From Corallococcus coralloides DSM 2259 (lineage in GTDB: Bacteria > Myxococcota > Myxococcia > Myxococcales > Myxococcaceae): a stretch of DNA of 64,000 nt. The stretch's first letter is position 1. Every line of letters begins with the position of its first letter. This document shows positions 44,501 to 52,161 of the stretch, in pieces. Made by a program: the position numbers and the translations under genes. Below the pieces are notes generated by a model, which worked only from the letters and a program-made list of their open reading frames with translations, did no database searches and was not told where the DNA came from. Location: assembly GCF_000255295.1 (NCBI RefSeq), contig NC_017030.1, forward strand, positions 8,034,328-8,098,327. The letters are read 5' to 3'.

Positions 44501-45246
44501 AGCTTGCGGGTGGCCAGGTACCAGGCCATCACGCCCAGCGAGTACAGGTCCGCTCTCCCGTCGATGCTCGCGCCGCGCTGCCACTCCGGCGCCAGGTACT
44601 CCAGCGTGCCCTTCAGCTTGCCGGGGCTGGGCGTGCCCAGCTGGTGCATCACGCCGAAGTCCATCAGCTTCACCGCGCCGGACTCGGTGATGCGCACGTT
44701 GCTGGCCTTGATGTCGCAGTGCACGTACAGGCGCGAGTGGATGAACGCCAGCACCTGGGCCATTTGAATCAGCACGCGATACAGCGTGCGCGTGTCCAGC
44801 GGCGCGTCCCGCACCAGCGTGCTCAGGTCATTGCCGCCCACCACCTCCATGGTGATGAAGCGGTTGCCGGCTTCCGTCATGCCCCAGTCGAAGACCTTGA
44901 GCGTGGACGGGTGCTGGAGCTTCTTCATGGCGAAGAACTCGTGCCGGAACAGCAGCACCAGCTCCTCCACCTTCGCCGCGGACAGCTCCGAGGGGACGTG
45001 CATCTCCTTGAGCGCCACGCGCCGGCGCTCCTGCAGGTCGTCCGCCAGCCAGATGCGGCCCATGCCGCCTTCGCCCAGCAGCGACTCCACGCGGTAGCGC
45101 CCGGTGACGACGACGCCCGGAATCAGCGAGCGCCGCTCCCCGATGCCCGAGCCCGGCAACGTGATGGGCGTACGCATCCGCTCCCCCCACGTGCTCGGAG
45201 GGCGGGTGCGTTCATCCAATACCGTTGTCTTCTCGTCGTCGCTCAC
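41527..45246 (-). CDS. Ser/Thr kinase fused to AAA ATPase and helical repeats
   Basis: A 1239-residue signalling protein. Residues about 50-320 are an Hanks-type kinase: glycine loop GEGGMG (58-63), K80 (VALKEM), catalytic loop HCDIKASN (176-183) and DFG (196-198). The Arg of HRD is replaced by Cys, so it is a non-RD kinase. An AAA/STAND ATPase follows (MLVGGPAGVGKTRLLQEF near residue 350; LCLEDLQWADSASLE), then about 600 residues of tetratricopeptide-like helices. Start choice: GTG 45246 (chain SDDEKTTVLDERT) fits the usual N termini of myxobacterial kinases, but ATG 45177 with GGGGGAG close upstream is possible. A 20-bp palindrome lies 33 bp upstream of GTG 45246. Confidence 0.9.
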   Translation of the reverse strand: MSDDEKTTVLDERTRPPSTWGERMRTPITLPGSGIGERRSLIPGVVVTGRYRVESLLGEGGMGRIWLADDLQERRRVALKEMHVPSELSAAKVEELVLLFRHEFFAMKKLQHPSTLKVFDWGMTEAGNRFITMEVVGGNDLSTLVRDAPLDTRTLYRVLIQMAQVLAFIHSRLYVHCDIKASNVRITESGAVKLMDFGVMHQLGTPSPGKLKGTLEYLAPEWQRGASIDGRADLYSLGVMAWYLATRKLPFKRNSPAVLLADHLTRPPPRPSTLCPVDPQLEEIILLLMAKDPRERFQDAGELLEALCHASGEPVPEEPLSARASYLHVPEVVGREAELEGLMNGLAEADWGQSRAMLVGGPAGVGKTRLLQEFELQAKLAELPFGRGQCRAEGLSPLAPVAQSLRCLVPHTPADLMERVKAPLARLLSPEVLEGDQDEQLPRDGSDEKAAFFEALTEWTRTLGERQSFVLCLEDLQWADSASLEALNVVIRALHGTRGMVVGTFRSQELSRLSLAFQTVDEKLTSRMDLEPLSAEHVAKLVELVLPGLEMPEGFVPRLHATTGGNAFFATECLRMLVEAGALRRVGGRWEAEEGLGTRRLPASIQEAVLVRLANAPPEQVSLLRKLAPAGRMLDLPLLRALSGLPEAELFAVLDGIVERQFLQDVEGRYVFTHDTVHQAVYDSTPEPARRTYHGQVARTLQALPSGRSGVVRAVGWHFSRSDAPAEAIQPLLEAGQAAIEAEALLEATLLLKEAAGLLESAPDYPGRSEQLLRTWVSLVEVGYSSDPPTSVAYAERLFAHWAATVDVEAGRREALSRLESARVATPAEREELLIPLFREVSAGVRMTPVDVFWKRSELQILQGMALAILGRTEELEALIARVAAEHPEDSPYRAGLSVARSTLCAYTGHWAGGVAEQRKQVQRLHAFRDAVGRPPRRLAWALGMGGYLLNVNLALRGEPLDEALLKDGLLLAEGQGFTDVRAYHLFAQVARAAFTGDGAAFASALAQKTELVRRLGSPRLMERNLALFTPPYYLERGEHELVAAVVSRGEALSRVLPEDRWLRAHVQVYQACRDVLFEDAAAARESLPRALEAARMGGLRMETLVRVYQSRFEREQGRLPAALAAAEAALERALDPRFANPWDEILARRALAPLVSQEEGDAHLRHARLLAESTGNVLQMGLVYMQHAERHGTPEEALRELEIAERAFTTARATHLQQLAQSLRGPLSRQHEDVKQSA

Positions 45247-45278
45247 GAGCCAAAGGGCTGGCCGTTTCGGGGCCAGGA

Positions 45279-45298
45279 TCTGGATTCCAGAATCCAGA
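45279..45298. promoter_or_regulatory. 20-bp palindrome upstream of the kinase gene
   Basis: TCTGGATTC (45279-45287), CA, GAATCCAGA (45290-45298): perfect 9-bp arms with a 2-bp centre. Such a compact dyad cannot form a good RNA hairpin and looks like a binding site for a dimeric regulator. It lies in the 282-bp divergent region between the kinase and the protease gene. Confidence 0.55.
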
Positions 45299-45528
45299 CG
45301 TAGCGAGGAATAGCACGTTTCAGTGACACCGCCTCCGGGACATCCGAGCAGGTGCACGCTCTGCTCCCATTCTCTGTTTCACCGTCTTGCTGGAAGTCGG
45401 CACGGCGATGCGCCCGGACGCCTGCTGGGGAGCCACTTCCACACCCGCTCCCACGACACATCCGCACGCATGCACACCGTTCCTACGAACCCAAGGGCCC
45501 GTCGCCCGGGGGAGGAGGGGGAAGCGGC

Positions 45529-46194
45529 ATGCGTGCATGGAAGTGGGGCGGCGCCACGATGGCACTCGCGGCCGTGACCGCCTGGATGGCCTGCGGCCAG
45601 TCCGGCCCGGGCGGAGCCGAGGGTTTGGAGAAGGCCGAAGCCGCGACGGTGACGCTGGGCGACGGCCACTGCGCGGGCGTGGTGGTGGGCCAGGGACGCC
45701 ACGTCCTCACCGCGGCCCACTGCGTCGCACCGGACGCGGGCGAGGAGCGGACGAACTTCGAGGACGGACGGCAGCTGAAGGGCCGCTACGTGTTCGTGGA
45801 TCGCGGCCGGGACATGGCGGTGCTGGAGCTGGAGGCGAAGGCCCCGGTGGCGCCGCTGGAGGTGGCCGAAGGGCTGCCCATCCCCGGCGCGATGCTCGTC
45901 TTCACCGGACGTCACGACCGGCCCGGCGAACCGCAGCGGGTGATGGTGGAGCGCTGGGGCCGCTGCCCGTCGCTGCCGGACGTGCCCAACGCGCTCTTCA
46001 CCACGATGCACGGCGTGCCGGGAGACTCCGGCGCGCCGCTGGTGGACGAGCAGCTGCGCGTGGTGGGCCTGGTGCATGGCGGAGCGCGGTGCAGCATCGC
46101 CGCGCCCACCGGAGACGTGGCGCCGGAGGTCCAGCGCCTGTCGCGGGAGGACGCGCAGCCGCTGGCCCGGCGTCCGTCTTCCGCACCGCACTGA
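45529..46194 (+). CDS. Trypsin-like serine protease (S1), exported
   Basis: A 221-residue protease. Ribosome site GGAGGAGGGG precedes ATG 45529. The N terminus is a signal (MRAWKWGG, ALAAVTAW) with a Cys at 22 that does not fit a classical lipobox. The triad is complete: H64 (LTAAHCVA), D95 (RDMAVLEL) and S167 (GVPGDSGAPLV). The domain is short compared with trypsin and starts directly with VTLGDGHCAGVVV, so no activation peptide is obvious. It is probably released or surface-bound; predatory myxobacteria secrete many such enzymes. The sequence upstream of the ATG in the same frame is non-coding. Confidence 0.85.
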   Translation: MRAWKWGGATMALAAVTAWMACGQSGPGGAEGLEKAEAATVTLGDGHCAGVVVGQGRHVLTAAHCVAPDAGEERTNFEDGRQLKGRYVFVDRGRDMAVLELEAKAPVAPLEVAEGLPIPGAMLVFTGRHDRPGEPQRVMVERWGRCPSLPDVPNALFTTMHGVPGDSGAPLVDEQLRVVGLVHGGARCSIAAPTGDVAPEVQRLSREDAQPLARRPSSAPH

Positions 46195-46314
46195 CGCGGC
46201 GGGACAGCGCACCCCGCCCTTCCCGCACCTGGACGGCCAGGCAGGCGGCGTGCGCACGCGCCGTCATTGCCCGGCCGGCCCCGTGCGTCCCACCTTCCCG
46301 TCGGAGGTAACACC

Positions 46315-46599
46315 ATGGCTTCGGACAAGGACTCCAAGAACTTCCAACCGCGCAACCGGGGACAGATGGAGGACGCGCTGGACCGCGGCGCCGCCGAGCT
46401 GGCCCGCGAGCGCTCCCAGGCCGCGGCCCGCGAGGACGAGAACCCGGGCCCGCTGAAGGAGACGCGCTGGGAGGCGGAGGTGGAGCGCGGCGCGGAATGG
46501 CAGGACGAAGAGGTGCCCGAGCGCGAGGCGCGGGGCGACGAGGAGCCGGACTCCGAGGTTTCCCGGCGTGGGCTCGTGAATCCGCCGCCCGAGGGTTGA
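46315..46599 (+). CDS. Small highly charged protein
   Basis: A 94-residue protein, almost without hydrophobic residues, rich in Glu, Arg, Asp and Ala; it looks disordered or helical (MEDALDRGAAELARERSQAAARED). A strong ribosome site (CGGAGGTAACACC) before the ATG supports it as a real gene. It starts 120 bp after the protease stop. No family is recognised. Its composition resembles small stress-induced hydrophilic proteins, but there is no direct support for that role. Confidence 0.65.
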   Translation: MASDKDSKNFQPRNRGQMEDALDRGAAELARERSQAAAREDENPGPLKETRWEAEVERGAEWQDEEVPEREARGDEEPDSEVSRRGLVNPPPEG

Positions 46600-46747
46600 G
46601 GGCGTTGGCGGCAAACCCGTGAGGTGGAGGCTTTCATGAATTCTCACGGGTGAAGGGGGACCTCTTGCCCGGTGCGCACGGCGGGGGGATGCTGTGCCCG
46701 CCGTTCCCCCAAGCCGTGCGCAGTTGCCTCCCGGGAGTCGATGCACC

Positions 46748-47146
46748 GTGAAGCCCAAGGTCCTCATCGTGGAGAACTCCTGGACCATGCGCGAGACGCT
46801 GCGGCTGCTCTTGTCGGGTGAGTTCGACTGCACGGTGGCCGCGGATGGAGAGACGGGGCTCGCGCACGCGCTGGCGCAGCCGCCGGACGTGCTCCTGTCG
46901 GACGTGAACATGGACGGCATCGACGGCTACGAGCTGTGCCGCCGCGTGCGCGCGGAGCCCTCCCTGGCGCACCTGCCGGTGATGTTCGTCAGTGGCTACC
47001 CGCCGCGTACGGACCTGGAGCCCGGTCAGCCGCAGCCGGACGCGTACCTGGTCAAGCCGGTGAAGCCGCCGTACCTCATCGCGCAGCTGCACGCCGTGCT
47101 GCAGCGCGCGAGGGGCGCCACCGCCAAGGCCGCGGGCGAGGGCTGA
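46748..47146 (+). CDS. Single-domain response regulator
   Basis: A 132-residue CheY-like receiver with no output domain. Phospho-acceptor D52 (LLSDVNMDG), switch Ser (MFVSGYPP) and K (LVKPVKPP) are present. The first acidic cluster reads E9-N10 (VENSW) instead of two acids, so Mg2+ binding may be altered. The start is GTG 46748. It stands alone, with no kinase gene beside it, and the next gene (P5C dehydrogenase) follows 133 bp downstream. Lone receivers of this kind usually act in phosphorelays or chemosensory systems. Confidence 0.88.
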   Translation: MKPKVLIVENSWTMRETLRLLLSGEFDCTVAADGETGLAHALAQPPDVLLSDVNMDGIDGYELCRRVRAEPSLAHLPVMFVSGYPPRTDLEPGQPQPDAYLVKPVKPPYLIAQLHAVLQRARGATAKAAGEG

Positions 47147-47279
47147 ACCGGACGGATGCCGGGCACGCACGGGGGCCTCTGTCTCGGCGAGGACGCCCCA
47201 CGCTTCTGTCACTGACCTGGGACACGGGGAGGGCTATACCTTGCCCGAACTTGCCTTCCTCTCGTCCCGAGGTCCTCGC

Positions 47280-48935
47280 GTGATCAACGCCTTCCCCCGC
47301 GTCCCCGCTCCCAAGAACGAGCCCGTCCTCTCCTACGCCCCCGGCACCCCGGAGCGCGCGGAACTCCAGTCCACCCTCAAGCGCATGAGCGGGGAGCGCA
47401 TTGAAATCCCCGTCGTCATCGGTGGCAAGCACGTGAAGTCCGGCAAGACGGACACCGTGCGCATGCCACACCGGCACCAGCACGTGCTGGCCACCCTGCA
47501 CGAGGCCGACGCCGGCCACGTGGAGCAGGCCATCCAGAACGCCATGAGCGTGAAGGAGGACTGGGCGCGGATGCCCTTCCACGCGAGAGCGGCCATCTTC
47601 CTGCGCGCCGCGGAGCTGCTCGCCACGCGCTACCGCCCGCTGCTCAACGCGTCCTCCATGGCGGGCCAGTCCAAGACGGCGCACCAGGCGGAGATCGACG
47701 CGTCGTGCGAGCTCATCGACTTCCTTCGCTACAACGTCCACTTCGCGCAGCAGATCCTGTCCATCCAGCCGGAGAACTCCGCGCAGACGTGGAACATGAC
47801 GGACTACCGGCCGCTGGACGGGTTCGTCTTCGCCATCGCGCCGTTCAACTTCACCTCCATCGCGCTGAACCTCTGCCTGTCGCCCGCGCTGATGGGCAAC
47901 GTGGTGCTGTGGAAGCCGTCCTCCACGCAGGCCCTGAGCGCCTGGTACAGCCTGGAGCTGATGCGCGAGGCGGGCCTGCCCGACGGCGTCATCAACATGC
48001 TGCCCGGTGACGGCCCCACGGTGGGCAACCCCGTGCTGGCGAGCCCCCACCTGGGCGGCATCCACTTCACCGGCTCCACGCCCACGTTCAACAACCTGTG
48101 GAAGACGGTGGGAGAGAACATCGGCCGCTACAAGCAGTACCCGCGGCTGGTGGGTGAGACGGGCGGCAAGGACTTCATCTTCGCGCACGCGTCCGCGGCG
48201 GATGACCTGGAGGCGCTCGCGGTCGCCATCGTGCGCGGCGGCTACGAGTACCAGGGCCAGAAGTGCAGCGCGGCCAGCCGCGTCTACGTGCCGGAGTCCC
48301 TGTGGCCCAAGCTGAAGCCCCGCCTCCAGGCGCTCATCAGCGAAATCAAGATGGGCGACGTGGCGGACTTCCGGAACTTCATGGGCGCCGTCATCGACGA
48401 GCGCTCGTTCAAGAAGGTCTCTTCGTACATCGAGCTGGCGAAGTCCGGCGGTGACGCGACCATCGTCGCGGGCGGCGGCACGGACAAGAGCGAGGGTTGG
48501 TACGTGCAGCCCACGCTGGTGCAGTGCAACAGCCCGCGCCACCGCATCATGACGGAGGAGATCTTCGCGCCGCTGGTCGGCGTGTACGTCTACCCGGACG
48601 CGAAGTTCGAGGAGACGCTGAAGGAGTGCGACCAGTCCGCGGCGTACGCGCTGACGGGCGCCATCTTCGCGCGCGACCGCAAGGTCATCGAGCAGATGAT
48701 GAGCGGCCTGCGCAACGCGGCCGGCAACTTCTACATCAACGACAAGCCCACGGGCGCGGTGGTGGGCCAGCAGCCCTTCGGCGGCAGCCGGGCTTCGGGC
48801 ACCAACGACAAGTCCGGGTCGATGATCAACCTGTTCCGCTGGTCCAGCCCGCGCACCATCAAGGAGAACTTCGCGCCGCCCGTGAAGGTCCCCTACCCGT
48901 TCATGGACAGCGACCCGAAGGAAGGGGCCATCTAG
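47280..48935 (+). CDS. pruA: L-glutamate gamma-semialdehyde (P5C) dehydrogenase
   Basis: A 551-residue NAD-dependent aldehyde dehydrogenase that oxidises proline-derived semialdehyde to glutamate. C329 (GQKCSAASR) is the nucleophile and E293 (VGETGGKDF) the general base; the cofactor site has FTGSTPTFNNLW. The closest subgroup by motif is the mitochondrial ALDH4A1-type enzyme rather than the PutA-fused one. GTG 47280 with CGAGG upstream is preferred over the TTG at 47241. No proline dehydrogenase gene lies adjacent. The aldose epimerase gene follows after 4 bp and may be cotranscribed. Confidence 0.93.
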   Translation: MINAFPRVPAPKNEPVLSYAPGTPERAELQSTLKRMSGERIEIPVVIGGKHVKSGKTDTVRMPHRHQHVLATLHEADAGHVEQAIQNAMSVKEDWARMPFHARAAIFLRAAELLATRYRPLLNASSMAGQSKTAHQAEIDASCELIDFLRYNVHFAQQILSIQPENSAQTWNMTDYRPLDGFVFAIAPFNFTSIALNLCLSPALMGNVVLWKPSSTQALSAWYSLELMREAGLPDGVINMLPGDGPTVGNPVLASPHLGGIHFTGSTPTFNNLWKTVGENIGRYKQYPRLVGETGGKDFIFAHASAADDLEALAVAIVRGGYEYQGQKCSAASRVYVPESLWPKLKPRLQALISEIKMGDVADFRNFMGAVIDERSFKKVSSYIELAKSGGDATIVAGGGTDKSEGWYVQPTLVQCNSPRHRIMTEEIFAPLVGVYVYPDAKFEETLKECDQSAAYALTGAIFARDRKVIEQMMSGLRNAAGNFYINDKPTGAVVGQQPFGGSRASGTNDKSGSMINLFRWSSPRTIKENFAPPVKVPYPFMDSDPKEGAI

Positions 48936-48939
48936 TTCC

Positions 48940-49788
48940 ATGAGCGGACCGTTCCCGGGCATCGCGGGGCTGGAGACGTATGCGCTGGAGGACGGCGGCT
49001 GCCGCGTGGAGGTCATCCCCACGCGCGGCGCGCTCGTCACCCGCATGGTGGTGGACGGCGAGGACGTGCTCTATCTGGACGAGAGCACCGTCGCCGACCT
49101 CACGAAAAGCGTGCGCGGGGGCATCCCCGTGCTCTTTCCCAACGCCGGTCCCCTGCCCGGGGACACGTATCCGGCGGACCGCAAGGCGTACTCGCTGCCG
49201 CAGCACGGCTTCGCGCGGAAGCTGCCGTGGACGGTGCGCCAGGCGGAGGAGTCGCTGCTGGTGCTGGGGCTCACGTCGTCGGAGGAGACGCTGCGCCAGT
49301 ACCCGTGGGCCTTCGACGCGCAGCTGGCGTTCTCGCTCGCGGGCCGCAGGCTGACGCTGGACTTCGACCTGGAGAACCGGGACACGCGGCCCCTGCCGCT
49401 GCACCTGGGCTACCACCCGTACTTCCGCGTGCCGCAGGCCCAGAAGGCCCAGGCGCGCGTGGAGACGGACGCCACGCACGCGTGGGACAACCGCGCGAAG
49501 CACGAGGTGCCCTTCACCGGCCTGGACCTCACGGCGCAGGAGGTGGACATGCACCTGCGTGACCACTCCGCGCCGGGCACGGTGCTGGAGCGCGGGCCGG
49601 GCCTGTCCCCCGTGAAGCTGTCGTGGAGCGGGGAGTTCCGCATGCTCGTCGTGTGGACGCTCGCGGGGAAGGACTTCGTCTGCGTGGAGCCGTGGACGGC
49701 CGCCGCCGGGGCGCTGGCCACCGGCGAGGGGCTGTTGCACGTGGCCCCGGGCGAGCGCGTGTCGCTCGCGTTCGACATCGAGGCGTGA
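48940..49788 (+). CDS. Aldose 1-epimerase family protein
   Basis: A 282-residue galactose-mutarotase-like protein. VEVIPTRGALVTRMVVDGEDVLYLDES, GIPVLFPNAGPLPGD and LGYHPYFRVP contain the conserved segments; the His of YHPYF is the expected catalytic acid and an acidic residue in the C-terminal strands would be the base. The sequence is closer to D-hexose-6-phosphate mutarotase-like members (YeaD group) than to GalM. It follows P5C dehydrogenase by 4 bp, so the pair is probably an operon, although the pathways are unrelated. Confidence 0.85.
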   Translation: MSGPFPGIAGLETYALEDGGCRVEVIPTRGALVTRMVVDGEDVLYLDESTVADLTKSVRGGIPVLFPNAGPLPGDTYPADRKAYSLPQHGFARKLPWTVRQAEESLLVLGLTSSEETLRQYPWAFDAQLAFSLAGRRLTLDFDLENRDTRPLPLHLGYHPYFRVPQAQKAQARVETDATHAWDNRAKHEVPFTGLDLTAQEVDMHLRDHSAPGTVLERGPGLSPVKLSWSGEFRMLVVWTLAGKDFVCVEPWTAAAGALATGEGLLHVAPGERVSLAFDIEA

Positions 49789-49812
49789 AGCAGGCTCTTC
49801 GTCCCGCGCGCT

Positions 49813-51000
49813 TCAGGCGTGCGGGATGAGGGGCAGGCTCAGCGGGCCGCGCACGGTGAGGGAGGTGTTCCACTTCACCGGGCCCGTGGACGTGAAGCGC
49901 GTGAAGCGGGACAAGAGCACCTCCAGCCCCACGCGCGCCTCCAGCCGGGCCAGCGGGGCGCCCAGGCAGAAGTGGATGCCATGGCCAAAGGGCATGTTGT
50001 TCACGCCCTCGCGGTCCATGTTGAAGGTGTCCGGGTCCTTGAAGCGCTCGCCGTCGCGGCACGCGGAGCCGACCATCAGCGCCACGCGCGCGCCCTCCGG
50101 AATCACCACGCCCGCGACTTGCGTCTCCTTCGTGGTGACGCGCACCAGGCCGTGCACGGAGGGCTCGTAGCGCAGTACCTCCTCCACGAAGCGCCCCACC
50201 TGCGACGGGTTCTCACGCAGGCGGGCCATCAGGTGCGGCTGCTCCATCAGCATGCGCACGCTGTGGCTGACGAGCTGCACGGTGGTCTCCAGGCCCGCCA
50301 CCACCAGGAGGAACAGGAAGCTCATCACCTCCGCGTCGGAGAGCGCCTCGCCGTCCACGCGCGTCTTCACCAGGTCCGACACCATGTCGTCCTGCGGATG
50401 GCGGCGGCGCTCGGCGACGACGTTGGACAGGTAGTCCTCCATCTCGCGCACGGTGGCCTTGATGGACTCGTGCCGGTGGGTGTCCTTCTCCGTCGTGCCG
50501 GACACGCTGGACAGGTCCACCGACCAGCGCTTGTAGCGGGCCGTCATGGTGGGGTCCAAGGCGAAGAGCTCGCCAATCACGCTCGCGGGCAGCGGCATGG
50601 CGAAGGCGTCCACGAAGTCCACCTCGCGCTCCGGGGACAGCCGCTCCGCCAGTATCCGCGCGAAGCTCCGGATGCGCGGCTCCAGCCGGTTCACCGCCGC
50701 AGGCGTCCACGCGCGGCTCACCAGCGTGCGCAGCCGCATGTGGTGCGGCGGATCCATGACGATCATCGACTCGGAGAAGGGGTTGTGCCCCAGCCACGGC
50801 GGCGCGGTCGTCGTGCGCACCCCGGCCGAGGAGAACACCTGCGGGTTCTTGAAGGCCGCGGCCACGTCCTCGAAGCGGGTGATGGCCCACAGCCCGCCGG
50901 GTTCCACCTGACACACCGGCGCGGTGCGGCGCAGCTCCTCGTAGACGGGGTAGGGATTGGCCCGGACTTCCGGCGCCATCAGGTTCACGCGTCCAGTCAT
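49813..51000 (-). CDS. Cytochrome P450
   Basis: A 395-residue soluble P450 monooxygenase. Haem ligand C345 lies in FGHGIHFCLGAPLARLEA; the K-helix ExxR is EEVLRYEP; the I-helix reads VVAGLETTVQLVSH, with Glu where many P450s have Gly or Asp (A-G-x-E/D-T-T pattern). There is no membrane anchor, as usual for bacterial CYPs such as the CYP107 and CYP109 groups. Ribosome site AGGAAA precedes ATG 51000. The -10-like TATAGA on this strand (51028-51033) overlaps that of the divergent lipoprotein gene. No ferredoxin or biosynthetic cluster is seen nearby, so the substrate is open. Confidence 0.94.
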   Translation of the reverse strand: MTGRVNLMAPEVRANPYPVYEELRRTAPVCQVEPGGLWAITRFEDVAAAFKNPQVFSSAGVRTTTAPPWLGHNPFSESMIVMDPPHHMRLRTLVSRAWTPAAVNRLEPRIRSFARILAERLSPEREVDFVDAFAMPLPASVIGELFALDPTMTARYKRWSVDLSSVSGTTEKDTHRHESIKATVREMEDYLSNVVAERRRHPQDDMVSDLVKTRVDGEALSDAEVMSFLFLLVVAGLETTVQLVSHSVRMLMEQPHLMARLRENPSQVGRFVEEVLRYEPSVHGLVRVTTKETQVAGVVIPEGARVALMVGSACRDGERFKDPDTFNMDREGVNNMPFGHGIHFCLGAPLARLEARVGLEVLLSRFTRFTSTGPVKWNTSLTVRGPLSLPLIPHA

Positions 51001-51027
51001 GGAAGAATTTCCTTTCCCAGCTGGAAA

Positions 51028-51044
51028 TCTATACCCGGTATACT
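51028..51044. promoter_or_regulatory. Overlapping divergent -10 elements with dyad
   Basis: TATACC, C, GGTATA (51030-51042) is a perfect 6-bp-arm palindrome. It provides TATACT (51039-51044) for the rightward lipoprotein gene and TATAGA (51028-51033, read on the minus strand) for the leftward P450 gene, so the two promoters overlap. No convincing -35 is visible on either side. Confidence 0.45.
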
Positions 51045-51086
51045 GGCTGCTGAACAGAGGCGCTGCCTCCCCTCCCTCGAGTCACC

Positions 51087-52055
51087 ATGTCCCGCTTCGT
51101 CCTCGCCGCCGTTCTCGCCCTGGGTCTGTCCGCGTGTTCCGACGACCCCGATGAAGTCACGCCTGACTCCGGCACGAACCCCACCACCGACGCGGGCACG
51201 AACACCGACGCCGGGACGGACGTGGACGCGGGGACGGATGCGGGCACGGACGTGGACGCCGGCACGGATGCGGGCCCGGGCAGCTCGGGCGGCTCCGGGA
51301 AGCTCGGGTGCAGCCGGACGGGCACGGTGAACACGGATGCGGGCACGCTGACGTACTGCGTGGCGCAGGTGGGCGCGACGGAGGTGAAGTACATCGAGCC
51401 GAAGCAGGGCATCGTGCCCGAGCCCATGCGGCTGGCCATCTACCTGCACGGCGATGGCGCGGCCGTGTACACCGGCAACAACCCGCGCTCGCTGTTCACG
51501 CACGGCGGTTGGACGTACGGGCACAACACGCTCTACGTGACGGCGCTCGCGCCCAACAAGTGCGCGTGGTGGGTGAAGCCGGAGTACACGACCTGCTCGC
51601 CGGACGGTGCACCGCTGTCGGAGCGCGACCTGGAGGGAAAGAACGCGGCGGAGCTGGTGTCGCTCATCGAGGCCCTGCGCAAGGGCTGGGACATCCAGGA
51701 CGGGCCCATCCTCTTCGGCGGTTCGTCGGGCGGCTCCATCCAGCTGACGTCCAGCTTCCTGCCGCGCTACGGCGACCGCTACCCGGGCATCTACGCGCTG
51801 AGCTGCGGCGGTGAGAAGCCGTGGTCGGGCCAGATGGACTGGGACGCGACCAACGCGGCGCTGCGCGGCGGCACGAAGTTCTACTTCACCTACGGCGACC
51901 AGGATTACCTCCTCCAGGACATCCAGGCGGCGGAGGAGTACCTCGGCGGGCTCGGGTTCCCGGTGAACGACAAGGTCATCCCGGGCGCGACGCACTGCCA
52001 GTTCGACCAGGTGGGCCGCGTCTCGGAAGTGTGGAACGAGGCCACCGCGCAGTAA
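51087..52055 (+). CDS. Lipoprotein with esterase/depolymerase-like alpha/beta-hydrolase domain
   Basis: A 322-residue lipoprotein: signal with lipobox LSAC (C17), then an Asp/Gly/Thr-rich linker of repeated DAGTD units (about 28-68), typical of myxobacterial surface proteins. The catalytic domain (about 75-322) shows LAIYLHGDGA and nucleophile S214 in GGSSGGS (GxSxG form), with a late His in PGATHCQF and an acidic residue before it. The fold resembles PHB depolymerase or feruloyl-esterase-like enzymes. The ATG has a weak purine-rich site. The actual substrate is unknown. Confidence 0.8.
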   Translation: MSRFVLAAVLALGLSACSDDPDEVTPDSGTNPTTDAGTNTDAGTDVDAGTDAGTDVDAGTDAGPGSSGGSGKLGCSRTGTVNTDAGTLTYCVAQVGATEVKYIEPKQGIVPEPMRLAIYLHGDGAAVYTGNNPRSLFTHGGWTYGHNTLYVTALAPNKCAWWVKPEYTTCSPDGAPLSERDLEGKNAAELVSLIEALRKGWDIQDGPILFGGSSGGSIQLTSSFLPRYGDRYPGIYALSCGGEKPWSGQMDWDATNAALRGGTKFYFTYGDQDYLLQDIQAAEEYLGGLGFPVNDKVIPGATHCQFDQVGRVSEVWNEATAQ

Positions 52056-52161
52056 CCGCGGTCCCCTGCTCCGCTTCTCGCGGTGATTCCATCGCAAGAA
52101 GCGGAGTGCGCGGGGAAAGTGGAGTCCGTAGCGTCGCGCGCATCCTCTTGATGGAGCCTGG

